Shown: piece by piece, positions 42,652-50,697 of the stretch
How the letters are laid out: each line of letters begins with the position of its first letter
Position numbering within the stretch: position 1 is the stretch's first letter
Assembly: GCA_030160035.1 (NCBI GenBank)
Contig: BSNO01000003.1
Coordinates: 310,001 to 374,000 of the forward strand
From: Rhizobium albus
GTDB taxonomy: Bacteria > Pseudomonadota > Alphaproteobacteria > Rhizobiales > Rhizobiaceae
Direction: 5' to 3'
DNA length: 64,000 bases
Notes under the pieces: generated by a model
Told to the model about the DNA's origin: nothing
What the model saw: only the letters and a program-made list of their open reading frames with translations
Databases searched by the model: none
Program-made: the position numbers and the translations under genes

Positions 42652-43122
42652 TTACATGCCTGGCATGATCACGGCGTCGATCACGTGAATGACGCCATTG
42701 TCGGCTGCGATGTCTGCCTGGGTGATGTTGGCTTCATTGACTTTCGCGCCGCCCTCGAGCGTGAAGGTCACATCGCTGCCTTCGACGGTCGCAGCGGTCA
42801 TGCCTTCCGTCAGGTCTGACGAGGCGACTGCGCCCGGGACCACGTGATAGGTCAGGATCGACACCAGCTGGTCGCGGTTTTCCTCGAGCAGCAGGTTTTC
42901 GACCGTGCCTTCGGGCAGGGCCGCGAAGGCTTCGTCCGTCGGTGCAAACACGGTGAACGGACCTTCGCCCTTCAGGGTATCGACCAGTCCGGCTGCTTCG
43001 ACTGCGGCGATCAGCGTCGTGAACGTGCCGGCTTCTGCGGCGGTGTCGACGATGTCGGCGGCCAAGGTCGACGTCGTCATCGTGATGGCGGTTGCACCGG
43101 CAATGAGCAGGGTCTTCAGCAT
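42652..43122 (-). CDS. Secreted fasciclin (FAS1) domain protein
   Basis: 156 residues with a Sec signal (about 1-21, ending TLAA) and a single FAS1 domain. H1 motif [19 protein letters not shown] (about 58-76), YHVVPG in the middle and H2-type [13 protein letters not shown] at the end. Likely a periplasmic or surface adhesion protein. AGCATAGCGAGG-type leader; single-gene unit. Confidence 0.9.
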   Translation of the reverse strand: MLKTLLIAGATAITMTTSTLAADIVDTAAEAGTFTTLIAAVEAAGLVDTLKGEGPFTVFAPTDEAFAALPEGTVENLLLEENRDQLVSILTYHVVPGAVASSDLTEGMTAATVEGSDVTFTLEGGAKVNEANITQADIAADNGVIHVIDAVIMPGM

Positions 43123-43374
43123 AGCGAGGTCCTCGTCTGTGGTTGGGAGCGACCTTCATGGTCGTCTCTGGCCACCGTTACGAGCCTTTGAACGGGCTGG
43201 TTTGGGCCGATACCGCGATCCGCCATCACGTCTGTGTCAGCCATTTTTGATCCGGATTGCCAAAAAAATGTCATGCAGTTGCAGAGCGGGCAGTGAACTT
43301 TGGAGGATCCTGTCGGTTATGCCGATCAACTCTGTTATGAGCCCAAGTCGATCCGAACCGGTTCAGGTGCCGTC

Positions 43375-43857
43375 ATGAGCGTCGCATTCGTCAAGGAAGA
43401 AAGTGCCGAGGCTGCATCGGAAACCGTGCTGCCCGCCCGGCCGATCTCGGACCGCATCAATCTTGTGACCGAAGAGGGTCTGAAGATGCTGCAGAACGCT
43501 TATGCGGAAGCGCAGCAGGCTCTCGATGCGGCCAACGCGCTCGACGACATCAATGAGCGCCGAAGGCAGACGGCGGTGCCTGCGCGCGATCTGCGGTATT
43601 TCTCCGAACGCCTGAGAACCGCGCAGCTGACACCACCACCGGCGAACGCTGATGTGGTGGCCTTCGGTCACACCGTGACCTTCGAGCGCGACGATGGTCG
43701 CACGCAAAGCTACCGCATCGTGGGCGAGGATGAGGCCGATCCCGCGAAAGGCACAATCTCGCATGGTTCGCCGGTTGCGTTGGCATTGTTCGGCAAAAGC
43801 GTCGGCGACGTTGCGCAACTGGGCAAGGATGAGCTCGAGATCATCGCGATCGCCTAG
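43375..43857 (+). CDS. GreA/GreB C-terminal domain protein
   Basis: 160 residues, matching transcript cleavage factor Gre length. The C-terminal FKBP-like domain shows VTFERDDGRTQSYRIVGEDEADPAKGTISHGSPVALALFG (in parts: YRIVGEDEAD, ISHGSPVA, FGKSVGD). The N-terminal coiled coil is short, and the acidic tip residues are not obvious. Rather than the housekeeping GreA this is likely a paralogue that binds RNA polymerase. The ribosome site is weak. Confidence 0.75.
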   Translation: MSVAFVKEESAEAASETVLPARPISDRINLVTEEGLKMLQNAYAEAQQALDAANALDDINERRRQTAVPARDLRYFSERLRTAQLTPPPANADVVAFGHTVTFERDDGRTQSYRIVGEDEADPAKGTISHGSPVALALFGKSVGDVAQLGKDELEIIAIA

Positions 43858-43912
43858 CCGAGAGGGTTCCCGCTCCCATTGATGGCCGCGCGTGCCGCCC
43901 AATATAGGCGGG

Positions 43913-44386
43913 ATGACCGATCTCCCGCGCGAAAACGTTCAATCTTATCCTCGTCCTCCGGCGCTCCAGCCTGTGCCCCAGCGGATCCTGATCCGTCTCG
44001 GCGGCGCAGTCGTTGCGGATACGAACCGGGCAATGCGCGTGCTGGAAACGCATCACGCGCCCACCTATTATATTCCGCCCGACGACGTGACGGCGACGCT
44101 GCGCCCAGCTGCCGGTCAAAGCTTCTGCGAGTGGAAGGGGTCTGCCCGGTATTTCGACGTCATCGCCGGCGACAAGATCGCCTTGAAGGCCGCATGGGCC
44201 TATGATCGTCCGACGGACCGCTTCAAAGCCATCGCCGGCTTTGCCGCTTTCTATGCCGGTCTCATGGATGAAGCCTGGGTCGGATCGGAACGCGTCGTGC
44301 CGCAGCCCGGCAATTTCTATGGTGGCTGGGTCACGTCCAACCTGGATGGTCGGATCAAAGGCGCGCCCGGCACAACGCATTGGTAG
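43913..44386 (+). CDS. DUF427 family protein
   Basis: 157 residues, a compact beta protein. Conserved DUF427 points are RVLETHHAPTYYIPPDDV, CEWKGSARYFDV and AAWAYDRP. The function of DUF427 is unknown. Soluble, no signal peptide. Its ATG at 43913 has GGCGGG upstream. Confidence 0.85.
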   Translation: MTDLPRENVQSYPRPPALQPVPQRILIRLGGAVVADTNRAMRVLETHHAPTYYIPPDDVTATLRPAAGQSFCEWKGSARYFDVIAGDKIALKAAWAYDRPTDRFKAIAGFAAFYAGLMDEAWVGSERVVPQPGNFYGGWVTSNLDGRIKGAPGTTHW

Positions 44387-44443
44387 GTATTCGTTCGGCG
44401 GTACAACCAGAATTTACAGATTTGCCGTCTTGAAAACCAAAAG

Positions 44444-44472
44444 TTGACAAACGGCGATCTACCGTCTATCTT
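44444..44472 (+). promoter_or_regulatory. Sigma-70-type promoter of the cold-shock gene
   Basis: TTGACA (44444-44449), a 17-nt spacer and TATCTT (44467-44472). Transcription from about 44480 would give a leader of roughly 135 nt, the length range of cspA leaders, which fold to control translation in the cold. Confidence 0.75.
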
Positions 44473-44613
44473 CCGGACATCGATATTTGCTTGCCGAGCT
44501 TTGGTTATCGCGCGATTGGCACCGCGTTCTCAACGGATCTCCCTTTCAAAAATCGTTCTCCTCCGCAGCGCATCTGCGTTGCGGTATCGCAATACGCTAT
44601 GAAAGGGTTCATC

Positions 44614-44823
44614 ATGACCACTGGCACAGTAAAATGGTTCAATTCCACCAAGGGCTTCGGCTTCATTCAGCCTGACGATGGCGGCGCCGATGCGTTCGTC
44701 CACATTTCGGCTGTCGAGCGCGCTGGCATGCGCGAAATCGTCGAAGGCCAGAAGCTGGCTTACGATCTGGAGCGCGACAAGAAGTCGGGTAAGATGTCGG
44801 CTTGCAACCTGCAGGCTGCTTAA
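44614..44823 (+). CDS. cspA: Cold-shock protein (CspA family)
   Basis: 69 residues, a single OB-fold. RNP1 is KGFGFI (residues 14-19) and RNP2 is FVHIS; VKWFNSTKGFGFIQ is the family hallmark. It binds single-stranded nucleic acid and melts RNA structure. GAAAGGG precedes the ATG. A strong terminator follows at 44887. Confidence 0.95.
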   Translation: MTTGTVKWFNSTKGFGFIQPDDGGADAFVHISAVERAGMREIVEGQKLAYDLERDKKSGKMSACNLQAA

Positions 44824-44886
44824 TTCGGGGTCCGCGTTCCTTTGACCACGGATGTACTGGCATTGTTGAAAGCATGACACCGACGA

Positions 44887-44914
44887 GGTCAGGCAATTTG
44901 CCTGGCCTTTTTTT
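44887..44914 (+). terminator. Intrinsic terminator of the cold-shock gene
   Basis: 8-bp stem GGTCAGGC / GCCTGGCC (one T-G pair), loop AATTT, then seven Ts. Confidence 0.9.
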
Positions 44915-44952
44915 GTGCCGCTGATTGACCGCCACACGGGAATTCGACGATC

Positions 44953-45177
44953 ATGACACAGATCTTCTCCAAGTCTCGCCAACAGGCCGAGATCGCCTTT
45001 GACAAGGCGCGTTCGCATTCGCTTGGTAAGACTCGCGTCGTGGAAGAGCTCGACACCGCCGTTGAGGCGCGCGAGCAGAAAACGGCACGACTGAAGAAGG
45101 CCCGCTTGGAAAAAGAGATGCAGGATCTCGCTGCGAAGGCGAGTGAAACTCCCAAGAAGAGCGGCAAAAAGGCCTGA
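44953..45177 (+). CDS. Small basic helical protein (74 aa)
   Basis: 74 residues rich in Lys, Ala, Glu and Arg, predicted as one long helix with a basic tail (KKSGKKA). No signal peptide. I do not recognise a named family; similar small proteins accompany cold-shock genes in Rhizobiales. It follows the cspA terminator and is probably transcribed on its own or with the next gene. Confidence 0.65.
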   Translation: MTQIFSKSRQQAEIAFDKARSHSLGKTRVVEELDTAVEAREQKTARLKKARLEKEMQDLAAKASETPKKSGKKA

Positions 45178-45213
45178 CAGGCCGACAACGACACATTCGA
45201 CGGAACAAAGATT

Positions 45214-45594
45214 TTGAAGAACAGCAGAAGCAATGATCTCGCAGACCGCCGCGAGGCTGCCAACAAGGCAAAGGCGGCCCTTCTCGAAGCACACCGCGCC
45301 ATAAAGGCTGCAGCTGAGCCGAACCTGAAGGAAAAGCAGGCTGAGCGGCTTGCGATCGCCGCCGCGCGCGAAGAGCGTAAGGCTGAGCGCGAGCGCCTGA
45401 AGCGGGAAGAAAAGGAACGCATCGAAGCCGAAGCGGCCGCCCGTCAGGCAGAAGCCGAGGCACTGGCCAATGCAGAGGCCGAAGCCCGCGAGAAGGCCGA
45501 GAAAGATCGCATCGCGCGCGTGTTCGAAGACGAGGCTGCACGGAAGGCCGAGCGCGACCGGCGCTATGCCAACCGCAAGGCGCGCCAGCGCTAG
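45214..45594 (+). CDS. DUF6481 family protein (highly charged coiled coil)
   Basis: 126 residues starting at TTG. The start NDLADRREAANKAKAALLEA is typical of DUF6481. From about 40 on it is a continuous Glu/Ala/Arg/Lys helix of coiled-coil character. No function is known. A very strong terminator follows. Confidence 0.7.
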   Translation: MKNSRSNDLADRREAANKAKAALLEAHRAIKAAAEPNLKEKQAERLAIAAAREERKAERERLKREEKERIEAEAAARQAEAEALANAEAEAREKAEKDRIARVFEDEAARKAERDRRYANRKARQR

Positions 45595-45618
45595 ACGGAC
45601 TTTCCATCCAGTTTTCGA

Positions 45619-45658
45619 AACACCTCGAGGCCAGCAGTTGGCCTCGAGGTGTTTTTTT
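45619..45658 (+). terminator. Strong intrinsic terminator
   Basis: 14-bp perfect stem AACACCTCGAGGCC / GGCCTCGAGGTGTT with a 7-nt loop, merging into a T7 run. Also symmetrical enough to work in the other direction. Confidence 0.95.
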
Positions 45659-45776
45659 ATGTGCGGATATCACCGCAAGCTGTGTGCATACAGCGATCAA
45701 AATCCGACGCCGCGCAATGCCTCCCCTTGCAAACCATCTTCAGGCCATCCACATAACATCCAGAAGGATGTTAACC

Positions 45777-46196
45777 ATGCCCAAGCGCGCTAGCACTGCC
45801 AATGAAAAGTCCGGTGAGATGGAGAAGATCACCGTCAATCTGGGCTATGTCGACCTGGGGCGGATCGATCTGCTCGTGCGGGAAGGGTTCTATTCCAACC
45901 GCGCCGATTTCATCCGCACCGCGATCCGCAATCAGATCGAGGTGCATCACAGCACCGTGGCGCAGACGATCGAGCGGCACACGCTGGAACTGGGGCTGCG
46001 CGTCTTCGACAAGGCCGCGCTCGAAGCGGCGAGGGCCGAAGGGGAACGGCTCCATATCAAGGTTATCGGCCTGGTTCGCATTGCCGATGACGTCACCCCG
46101 GATCTCGCCTTGGCGACGATCGGATCGATAACGGTGCTGGGTGCTCTTCAAGCCAGTGCCAAGCTCAAGGCCGCCTTGGCGGACCGTATCCGGTAG
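45777..46196 (+). CDS. Ribbon-helix-helix (CopG/ParD-like) DNA-binding protein
   Basis: 139 residues. Residues 15-60 carry the RHH pattern: beta strand EKITVNLGYVDLGRIDLLV, then YSNRADFIRTAIRNQI. The extra C-terminal 75 residues are unusual for plain CopG and may sense a ligand or oligomerise. AAGGATG precedes ATG 45777. It sits 35 nt before the PHB-depolymerase-like gene, so it may regulate it. No toxin gene adjoins, so an antitoxin role is unlikely. Confidence 0.75.
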   Translation: MPKRASTANEKSGEMEKITVNLGYVDLGRIDLLVREGFYSNRADFIRTAIRNQIEVHHSTVAQTIERHTLELGLRVFDKAALEAARAEGERLHIKVIGLVRIADDVTPDLALATIGSITVLGALQASAKLKAALADRIR

Positions 46197-46231
46197 GCGC
46201 GCGTCGCCACCGTGGAAAAAAGGCCAGCACC

Positions 46232-47518
46232 ATGAACGAGATTTTCGCCGCGGCCATGCGCCAGGCAACGGAGCACACGCGGGCGGCCAATCTGACCGAA
46301 GCGACCCGCATCATCCAGGCGGCGCTTGCCGGCCGCTCGAGCAGTCCGACCAGTGGCGAGACCAAAGCCGAGATCGTCCCCGCCGCCACCCAAAGCGCAC
46401 GTACACGATTCAAGGCCGATCCGAACGCCGAAATCATCGAACCTGAAGCGGTATCGACGCCCAAGCCTGCGCAGCCGGCCGCCGCAGCTCCTTTTTCGGC
46501 AGCACCGAGCGCTGCAAGCGCGCCGCGGATGAGAATGCCTCTTGCCGATACGCTGCGCGTGTTGCGCGACGGGAAAGCGGGCTTGGGTTCTCCCGACCTC
46601 TCCAGCGCATTCGCACCGCTCGGAGGTCAGGCAAGGGTCTCGGTGCAAATTCCGGCTGGTGCGGCTTTCGAAACGCGGTCGTTTTCATGCAGGGCTGGCA
46701 CGCGGACCTACAAACTCTACCGTCCCGCTTCGCTGTCCGGTGCGCCGAACGGGCTGATCGTGATGCTGCATGGCTGCAAGCAAGATCCCGATGATTTTGC
46801 CATTGGCACCGGCATGAACGCTTTGGCGGAAGAGGAAGGCCTGATCGTGGTCTATCCCGGCCAGACATCCAGCCATAACGCCTCGTCCTGCTGGAACTGG
46901 TTCCGCCCGGGCGACCAGATGCGAGACCGGGGCGAGCCTGCCATCCTCGCAGGCCTGACGCAGGAGATCGCCAAGGAATTCGGGGTGGGTCGCGATCGCA
47001 CCTTCATCGCCGGTCTTTCCGCCGGAGGCGCAATGGCTGCCATCATGGGTGAGACTTATCCCGATGTCTTTGCGGCTATCGGCGTTCATTCCGGCCTCGC
47101 CCATGGTTCGGCCAACGATGTCGTTTCAGCCTTTGCCGCGATGCACGGTGATGCCGGCCGAGCGCCGACGGTCTCCAGGAACTCCGCCCCGACCGCACAA
47201 TTCGTTCGCACCATCGTCTTTCAGGGGCGGTCAGATCACACGGTTCATGTGTCCAATGCGGAGCGCATCATGGCCATGGCGACATCGCGAATGGAAAGCC
47301 AAGACGCTCAGTCTTCCCATGGTAGCTCCAGCGACGGTCGAAGCTTCGAGCGCAAGGTGGTGAGGGACGGGGCGGGGCGGATCGTTGCGGAATACTGGAT
47401 GATTGATGGCGCCGGGCATGCGTGGTCCGGTGGCGATGCAAGGGGTTCTTACGCCGATCCGAAGGGGCCTGATGCGTCGCGCGAAATGGTCCGGTTCTTC
47501 CTGCATGCGTCTCGCTGA
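46232..47518 (+). CDS. PHB depolymerase family esterase
   Basis: 428 residues. An N-terminal Ala/Pro-rich linker of about 130 residues precedes an alpha/beta-hydrolase domain. Nucleophile Ser263 lies in AGLSAGGAMA, the oxyanion region in MLHGCKQDPDDFA, the acid in FQGRSDHTVH and the histidine in DGAGHAWSGG. No signal peptide is visible, so it may act on intracellular polymer or be a feruloyl/acyl esterase relative. The partner upstream is an RHH protein. Confidence 0.88.
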   Translation: MNEIFAAAMRQATEHTRAANLTEATRIIQAALAGRSSSPTSGETKAEIVPAATQSARTRFKADPNAEIIEPEAVSTPKPAQPAAAAPFSAAPSAASAPRMRMPLADTLRVLRDGKAGLGSPDLSSAFAPLGGQARVSVQIPAGAAFETRSFSCRAGTRTYKLYRPASLSGAPNGLIVMLHGCKQDPDDFAIGTGMNALAEEEGLIVVYPGQTSSHNASSCWNWFRPGDQMRDRGEPAILAGLTQEIAKEFGVGRDRTFIAGLSAGGAMAAIMGETYPDVFAAIGVHSGLAHGSANDVVSAFAAMHGDAGRAPTVSRNSAPTAQFVRTIVFQGRSDHTVHVSNAERIMAMATSRMESQDAQSSHGSSSDGRSFERKVVRDGAGRIVAEYWMIDGAGHAWSGGDARGSYADPKGPDASREMVRFFLHASR

Positions 47519-47856
47519 CCGGCGACGCTTTCTCCGCGTCCCTCAGCCTCGGAAATTGCCTGTAAACGCGTGTTATAGCCCTTACAGATCGACCATGCGC
47601 CTTGATTGAAACGCAATAGAGGCGCATGGTGAGGTTTCGCAGATTTGGCCACTTTGGCTTCCGCAGTGCCGACCTCATTGGGCTGCCGATTTCCTCCGAA
47701 TTTTCGACAGCTTGAAGCGCGCCCCTCCGTCCGACGTCGCCATATGCGCCGTTGCTACGGAAGCCTTGCGAAACGTCGGTGCATTCTTATCGGCGAATGA
47801 CAGGTACGGCGCGAAAACTTGGCAGCAAACGCGTGCCAATGCGGAGAAACGGTTTC
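47519..47856. other. Intergenic region with a long inverted repeat
   Basis: No gene is supported; short frames here have no good ribosome site. A perfect 10-bp inverted repeat (CCATGCGCCT / AGGCGCATGG) with a 17-nt loop lies at 47593-47629, about 75 nt after the esterase gene. It could end that transcript, though no T-run follows. Confidence 0.5.
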
Positions 47857-48117
47857 ATGACAACGCGCACCAGCCAGACCGTCTTCCGCTTCGAGGCGCC
47901 TTTCAGGCTGCCCGGTTTCGATGCCGTCCAGCCAGCCGGCCAGTACCGTGTCGACTATGACGAGGAACTGCTCGAAGCGGGCTCCAGGCTTGCATGGCGC
48001 CGTGTCGGCGCATTCATTCATCTCCCTGCTATCGGGATAAATGGGGCCACACAACAAATGGTCCCGGTCGATCCGGCCGCCCTCGAAGCAATGCAACACA
48101 AGGATCAGCAACCATGA
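47857..48117 (+). CDS. Small hypothetical protein (86 aa)
   Basis: 86 residues with GGAGAAA before ATG. It contains FRFEAPFRLPGFDAVQPAGQ and YRVDYDEELL, a pattern resembling small rhizobial hypotheticals with a beta-rich fold. The stop overlaps the next start (ATGA). Function unknown. Confidence 0.65.
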   Translation: MTTRTSQTVFRFEAPFRLPGFDAVQPAGQYRVDYDEELLEAGSRLAWRRVGAFIHLPAIGINGATQQMVPVDPAALEAMQHKDQQP

Positions 48118-48410
48118 CAACTCCATCGATCGGGCGGCCACAGGCCCGTCAGGTGCAAAGACAGGTCGCGGCGCATCGCTTCGTGATCGGGCAAGTCGTT
48201 CAGATCAAGAGCGGCCTTGCGCGCTCGCAGACGCCCGCCACCACCTATCACGTCACCGCCACGCTTCCGCCCCGTGGAAATTCCCTGCAGTACCGCATTC
48301 GCAACGACGAAGAGCGCCATGAACGTGTTGTGACGCAGGACGATATCGAAGCGGCGGCCGACCAGCAGAACACATCAACGCTCAGTGAAAGGACCTTCGG
48401 ACATGGCTAA
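48114..48410 (+). CDS. Small hypothetical protein (98 aa), widespread rhizobial type
   Basis: 98 residues. Core FVIGQVVQIKSGL and LQYRIRNDEERHERVVTQDD are of a type common in Hyphomicrobiales, without an assigned function. SH3-like beta barrels have this look, which is a guess. Overlaps both neighbours, so three small genes form one coupled unit. Confidence 0.65.
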   Translation: MTTPSIGRPQARQVQRQVAAHRFVIGQVVQIKSGLARSQTPATTYHVTATLPPRGNSLQYRIRNDEERHERVVTQDDIEAAADQQNTSTLSERTFGHG

Positions 48411-48549
48411 GGGACAGATGAAGAGCAACAAGGAAATCAGGAAGCCGAAGAAAGACAAATCGGCTGCTCCGAAGACCGAAAGCACGTTCGGCAGCCAGAT
48501 GAAGACGGCTTCCGGCGCTGGTGCGACCGCCAAGAAGTCGAAAGGCTAG
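48403..48549 (+). CDS. Very small lysine-rich protein (48 aa)
   Basis: 48 residues, begins MAKGQMKSNKEIRKPKKDK and ends AKKSKG, overlapping the previous gene by 8 nt; AAAGGACC precedes the ATG. Strongly basic and Gly/Ser-rich, probably disordered and nucleic-acid binding. Similar tiny proteins with the MKSNKEARKPK-type start are common in proteobacteria without a known role. Confidence 0.65.
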   Translation: MAKGQMKSNKEIRKPKKDKSAAPKTESTFGSQMKTASGAGATAKKSKG

Positions 48550-48764
48550 ATCGCCAACATTTTTCCGCCGACGCCAAGCCCGCTGCTGATGCCGCGGGTC
48601 GTCGTCGTGCGAGGTCAGGAATGGCGATGAGGCTTTGCTCCAGAACGAGCAGATACCGCACTGCAGTGGCTTTCCGGCCATGACTGCAGCTCGCATGCCC
48701 GCACGCATTGCATTGCATTGCCTACGAGATGATCGTGCGCAGGACGTTATAAGGAGACGATGAA
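48550..48764. other. Intergenic gap
   Basis: No gene seen. Contains a short tandem CATTG x3 at about 48709-48723 and inverted CTGCAGT/ACTGCAG-like segments (48661-48686). Probably holds a promoter for the next small gene. Confidence 0.35.
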
Positions 48765-48917
48765 ATGCCCAGAGCGCCGAACTACAATCACGAACGTCAG
48801 GAACGCGACCGCGCGAAGGCGAACAAGAAGGCGGAGAAGCTCGCTGCAAAGGCAGCCGCCAAGACGCGGGATGGGGATGGAACCGCAACCGGATCAGACG
48901 AGCAATCCGAGGACTAG
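48765..48917 (+). CDS. Very small charged protein (50 aa)
   Basis: 50 residues; AAGGAGACG lies 8 nt before ATG 48765. Helical and Lys/Ala/Arg-rich (residues 9-34), with an acidic Ser/Asp/Glu tail. A second ATG at 48760 opens a longer frame of 171 codons, but its composition (Arg/Ser/Thr rich) looks like a shadow. No family known to me. Confidence 0.55.
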   Translation: MPRAPNYNHERQERDRAKANKKAEKLAAKAAAKTRDGDGTATGSDEQSED

Positions 48918-49016
48918 AGCGGTTCCAGGTGAAGCGGACACCGCTGCACTGCTCTTGAACGAACACAGCTTGTCAAAAACTGAGAACGATGAAGCGCTGC
49001 GGTATAGACCGCAACT

Positions 49017-49286
49017 TCAGCTCGAAGCGGGCATCGTCTTAGGATCGACGAAAACGCCTGCTTCGCGGGCCGCGGCGACAAATGCTCGACGCGCGCCCAT
49101 CGGAGGTTTGCCGGCGTTCACCACATCGGAGCAGGCCTGGATGGCGGCACGATGCTTCTCGGTGCGCTTGCCCGGCCATTGGTTGAGCAGAAATTCGGAG
49201 GTATCGCGGGCGGTTTTGAGCGTGAGCAAAGTGCCCGCCGCATCCACCTTGACGATGATGGGGGTGTCGAATTGATCTTTTTGCAT
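49017..49286 (-). CDS. DUF982 family protein
   Basis: 89 residues. The frame shows the DUF982 pattern: DTSEFLLNQWPGKRTEKHRAA in the middle and GARRAFVAAAREAGVFV at the end. DUF982 proteins are small and nearly restricted to Rhizobiales; function unknown. Start at ATG 49286, with a further in-frame ATG upstream at 49352 judged too long. Confidence 0.85.
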   Translation of the reverse strand: MQKDQFDTPIIVKVDAAGTLLTLKTARDTSEFLLNQWPGKRTEKHRAAIQACSDVVNAGKPPMGARRAFVAAAREAGVFVDPKTMPASS

Positions 49287-49582
49287 GCCCGCTCTTACGG
49301 CAGTCCGAACCAATAAGCGAGGAAATAGGGCGTTCGTGTTGTGCGACACCACGCGGCCAGGCTTTCAAGCGATCATGATTGCGGAACGATTGTCAGGATC
49401 CGCGCAGAAACACCGACAAAGCCCCGCACCTCACATCTGCAGTAATGCCGGCCATCACGAAATCGTGGCTGCGCTTGCCTTCGCCGTGATTGCTCCGAGC
49501 GGCGTGAAAAACTACCTTTGCCGACAACGCCCAAGCGCTTCCTGGCTCACGGAGCCCAACGATCCGAGAAGGAAGACCTTCG
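49287..49582. other. Intergenic gap between divergent genes
   Basis: I see no gene in these 296 bases. Imperfect inverted segments occur (CATCACGAAATCGTG around 49453-49467), without a recognisable promoter. Confidence 0.35.
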
Positions 49583-50080
49583 ATGACGCTGTATCCCATC
49601 ACCCGTCGTACTCTCGTTCTTGCCGGCGCTGCCGCTGGTGCAATGGCCATGCCCGGGTTGCCCGGTTTGACAGTCCCGGCACGCGCGCAAGGTCTTGCGC
49701 CGACGCAGACGATGCGCGGCGGCGCCAACAATTACTTGCCCGGCGCTCCGATCGTCGAGCGCATTGGCGGCGGCGGCTTCTGGATGACGGGCACCGTGCG
49801 CCGGGCCGGCGATGGTGCGCCTCTGGAAGGCATCCGCATCCAGATCTGGGCCCACACGACAGAGGGCCGCGAGAACGATCCGCATAGCCATGGCGCCACA
49901 CTGACGGCCGCCGACGGGACGTTCCGGCTGGAAATGCCGCAGATCGTGCCCGTTTTCGGCCAGCCCCACGGCCATCTGGCCTATGACGACGAGGCGTTCG
50001 AGACGGTCTTCCTGCGACCCGTGATGGCAAGCGCCAGCGATACGAGCCTCAGCGCGGATTTCGTTCTTCAGCCGGCTTGA
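49583..50080 (+). CDS. Tat-exported intradiol dioxygenase-like protein
   Basis: 165 residues. Tat signal TRRTLVLAG with a hydrophobic stretch and cleavage near ARAQG (36). The mature 130 residues form the beta-sandwich core of intradiol dioxygenases: GTVRRAGDGAPLEGIRIQIW (about 70-89), then HSHGATLTAADGTFRLEMPQ, and GQPHGHLAYDD with two candidate ligand histidines. The Tyr ligand usual near the WHAN-like motif appears replaced (IWAHTTEG). It is about 50-100 residues shorter than true enzymes. It might bind iron or another metal in the periplasm; catalysis is uncertain. It overlaps the next gene. Confidence 0.75.
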   Translation: MTLYPITRRTLVLAGAAAGAMAMPGLPGLTVPARAQGLAPTQTMRGGANNYLPGAPIVERIGGGGFWMTGTVRRAGDGAPLEGIRIQIWAHTTEGRENDPHSHGATLTAADGTFRLEMPQIVPVFGQPHGHLAYDDEAFETVFLRPVMASASDTSLSADFVLQPA

Positions 50081-50697
50081 TCCGCGTGCGTTCAGTGCGT
50101 GCCGTTTCGATCTGGCTTGGCGTTGCGCTTGCCGTGACCGTCCCGATCGCCGTTGCGGCAGCGAGCCCGCTGCTTCAATGGCGCGATCCGATCTATATCG
50201 CAGCCTGCTTTGCCGGGATTATCGCGCTGGCTCTGGTGTTTGCGCAGCCCTTGCTTGCGGGCGGCTATCTTCCGGAAGTGTCGATCCGCAAGGGCAGGCG
50301 GGTCCATTCCTTCGTTGGGGTGCTGCTCGTGACAGCGGTTCTCGTTCATCTGGTCGGGCTTTGGATCACCAGCCCACCGGATGTGGTCGATGCGCTTCTC
50401 TTTCGCTCGCCGACGCCGTTTTCTGTCTGGGGCGTCCTCGCCATGTGGGCAGTTTTCGCGGCCGCCATTCTGGCCGCTTTGCGCCTCCGCCTGCGGCTCT
50501 CGCCCAGGATCTGGCGGTTGGGGCACACGGGCCTTGCCGTGGTCACCGTGATTGGCAGTGTCGTCCACGCCCTGTTGATCGAAGGCACCATGGGCACGGG
50601 CTCTAAAGTGCTCCTGTGCGCCCTCGCGCTGGCCGCCACGCTGAAAGTGGTTCTCGATCTCAGGTCATGGACCTTGCTCACCCGCGCAAGGCGGTGA
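50077..50697 (+). CDS. Ferric-reductase-like transmembrane protein
   Basis: 206 residues, six hydrophobic helices. Begins at TTG overlapping the previous stop (TTGA). Possible heme ligands are His in RVHSFVG and VHLVG on one helix pair, and GHTGLAVV with VVHALLIEG on another, the arrangement of the YedZ/FRE-like cytochrome b fold. There is no flavin domain, so electrons would come from a partner. It is coupled with the exported dioxygenase-like protein, similar in plan to a membrane cytochrome serving a periplasmic redox protein. Confidence 0.75.
   Translation: MIRVRSVRAVSIWLGVALAVTVPIAVAAASPLLQWRDPIYIAACFAGIIALALVFAQPLLAGGYLPEVSIRKGRRVHSFVGVLLVTAVLVHLVGLWITSPPDVVDALLFRSPTPFSVWGVLAMWAVFAAAILAALRLRLRLSPRIWRLGHTGLAVVTVIGSVVHALLIEGTMGTGSKVLLCALALAATLKVVLDLRSWTLLTRARR

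Noticed and set aside
45777-46196. Toxin-antitoxin module
   Set aside because: The RHH protein resembles antitoxins, but the adjoining gene encodes a 428-residue esterase and no small toxin frame is found.
47712-47960. 82-codon frame before the 86-residue gene
   Set aside because: No ribosome site, and it overlaps the better-supported frame starting at 47857.
48760-49275. 171-codon frame overlapping the 50-residue gene and the DUF982 gene
   Set aside because: Its ATG is 5 nt from the better-placed ATG 48765, its composition is Arg/Ser/Thr-rich without domain, and it runs antisense through the DUF982 gene.
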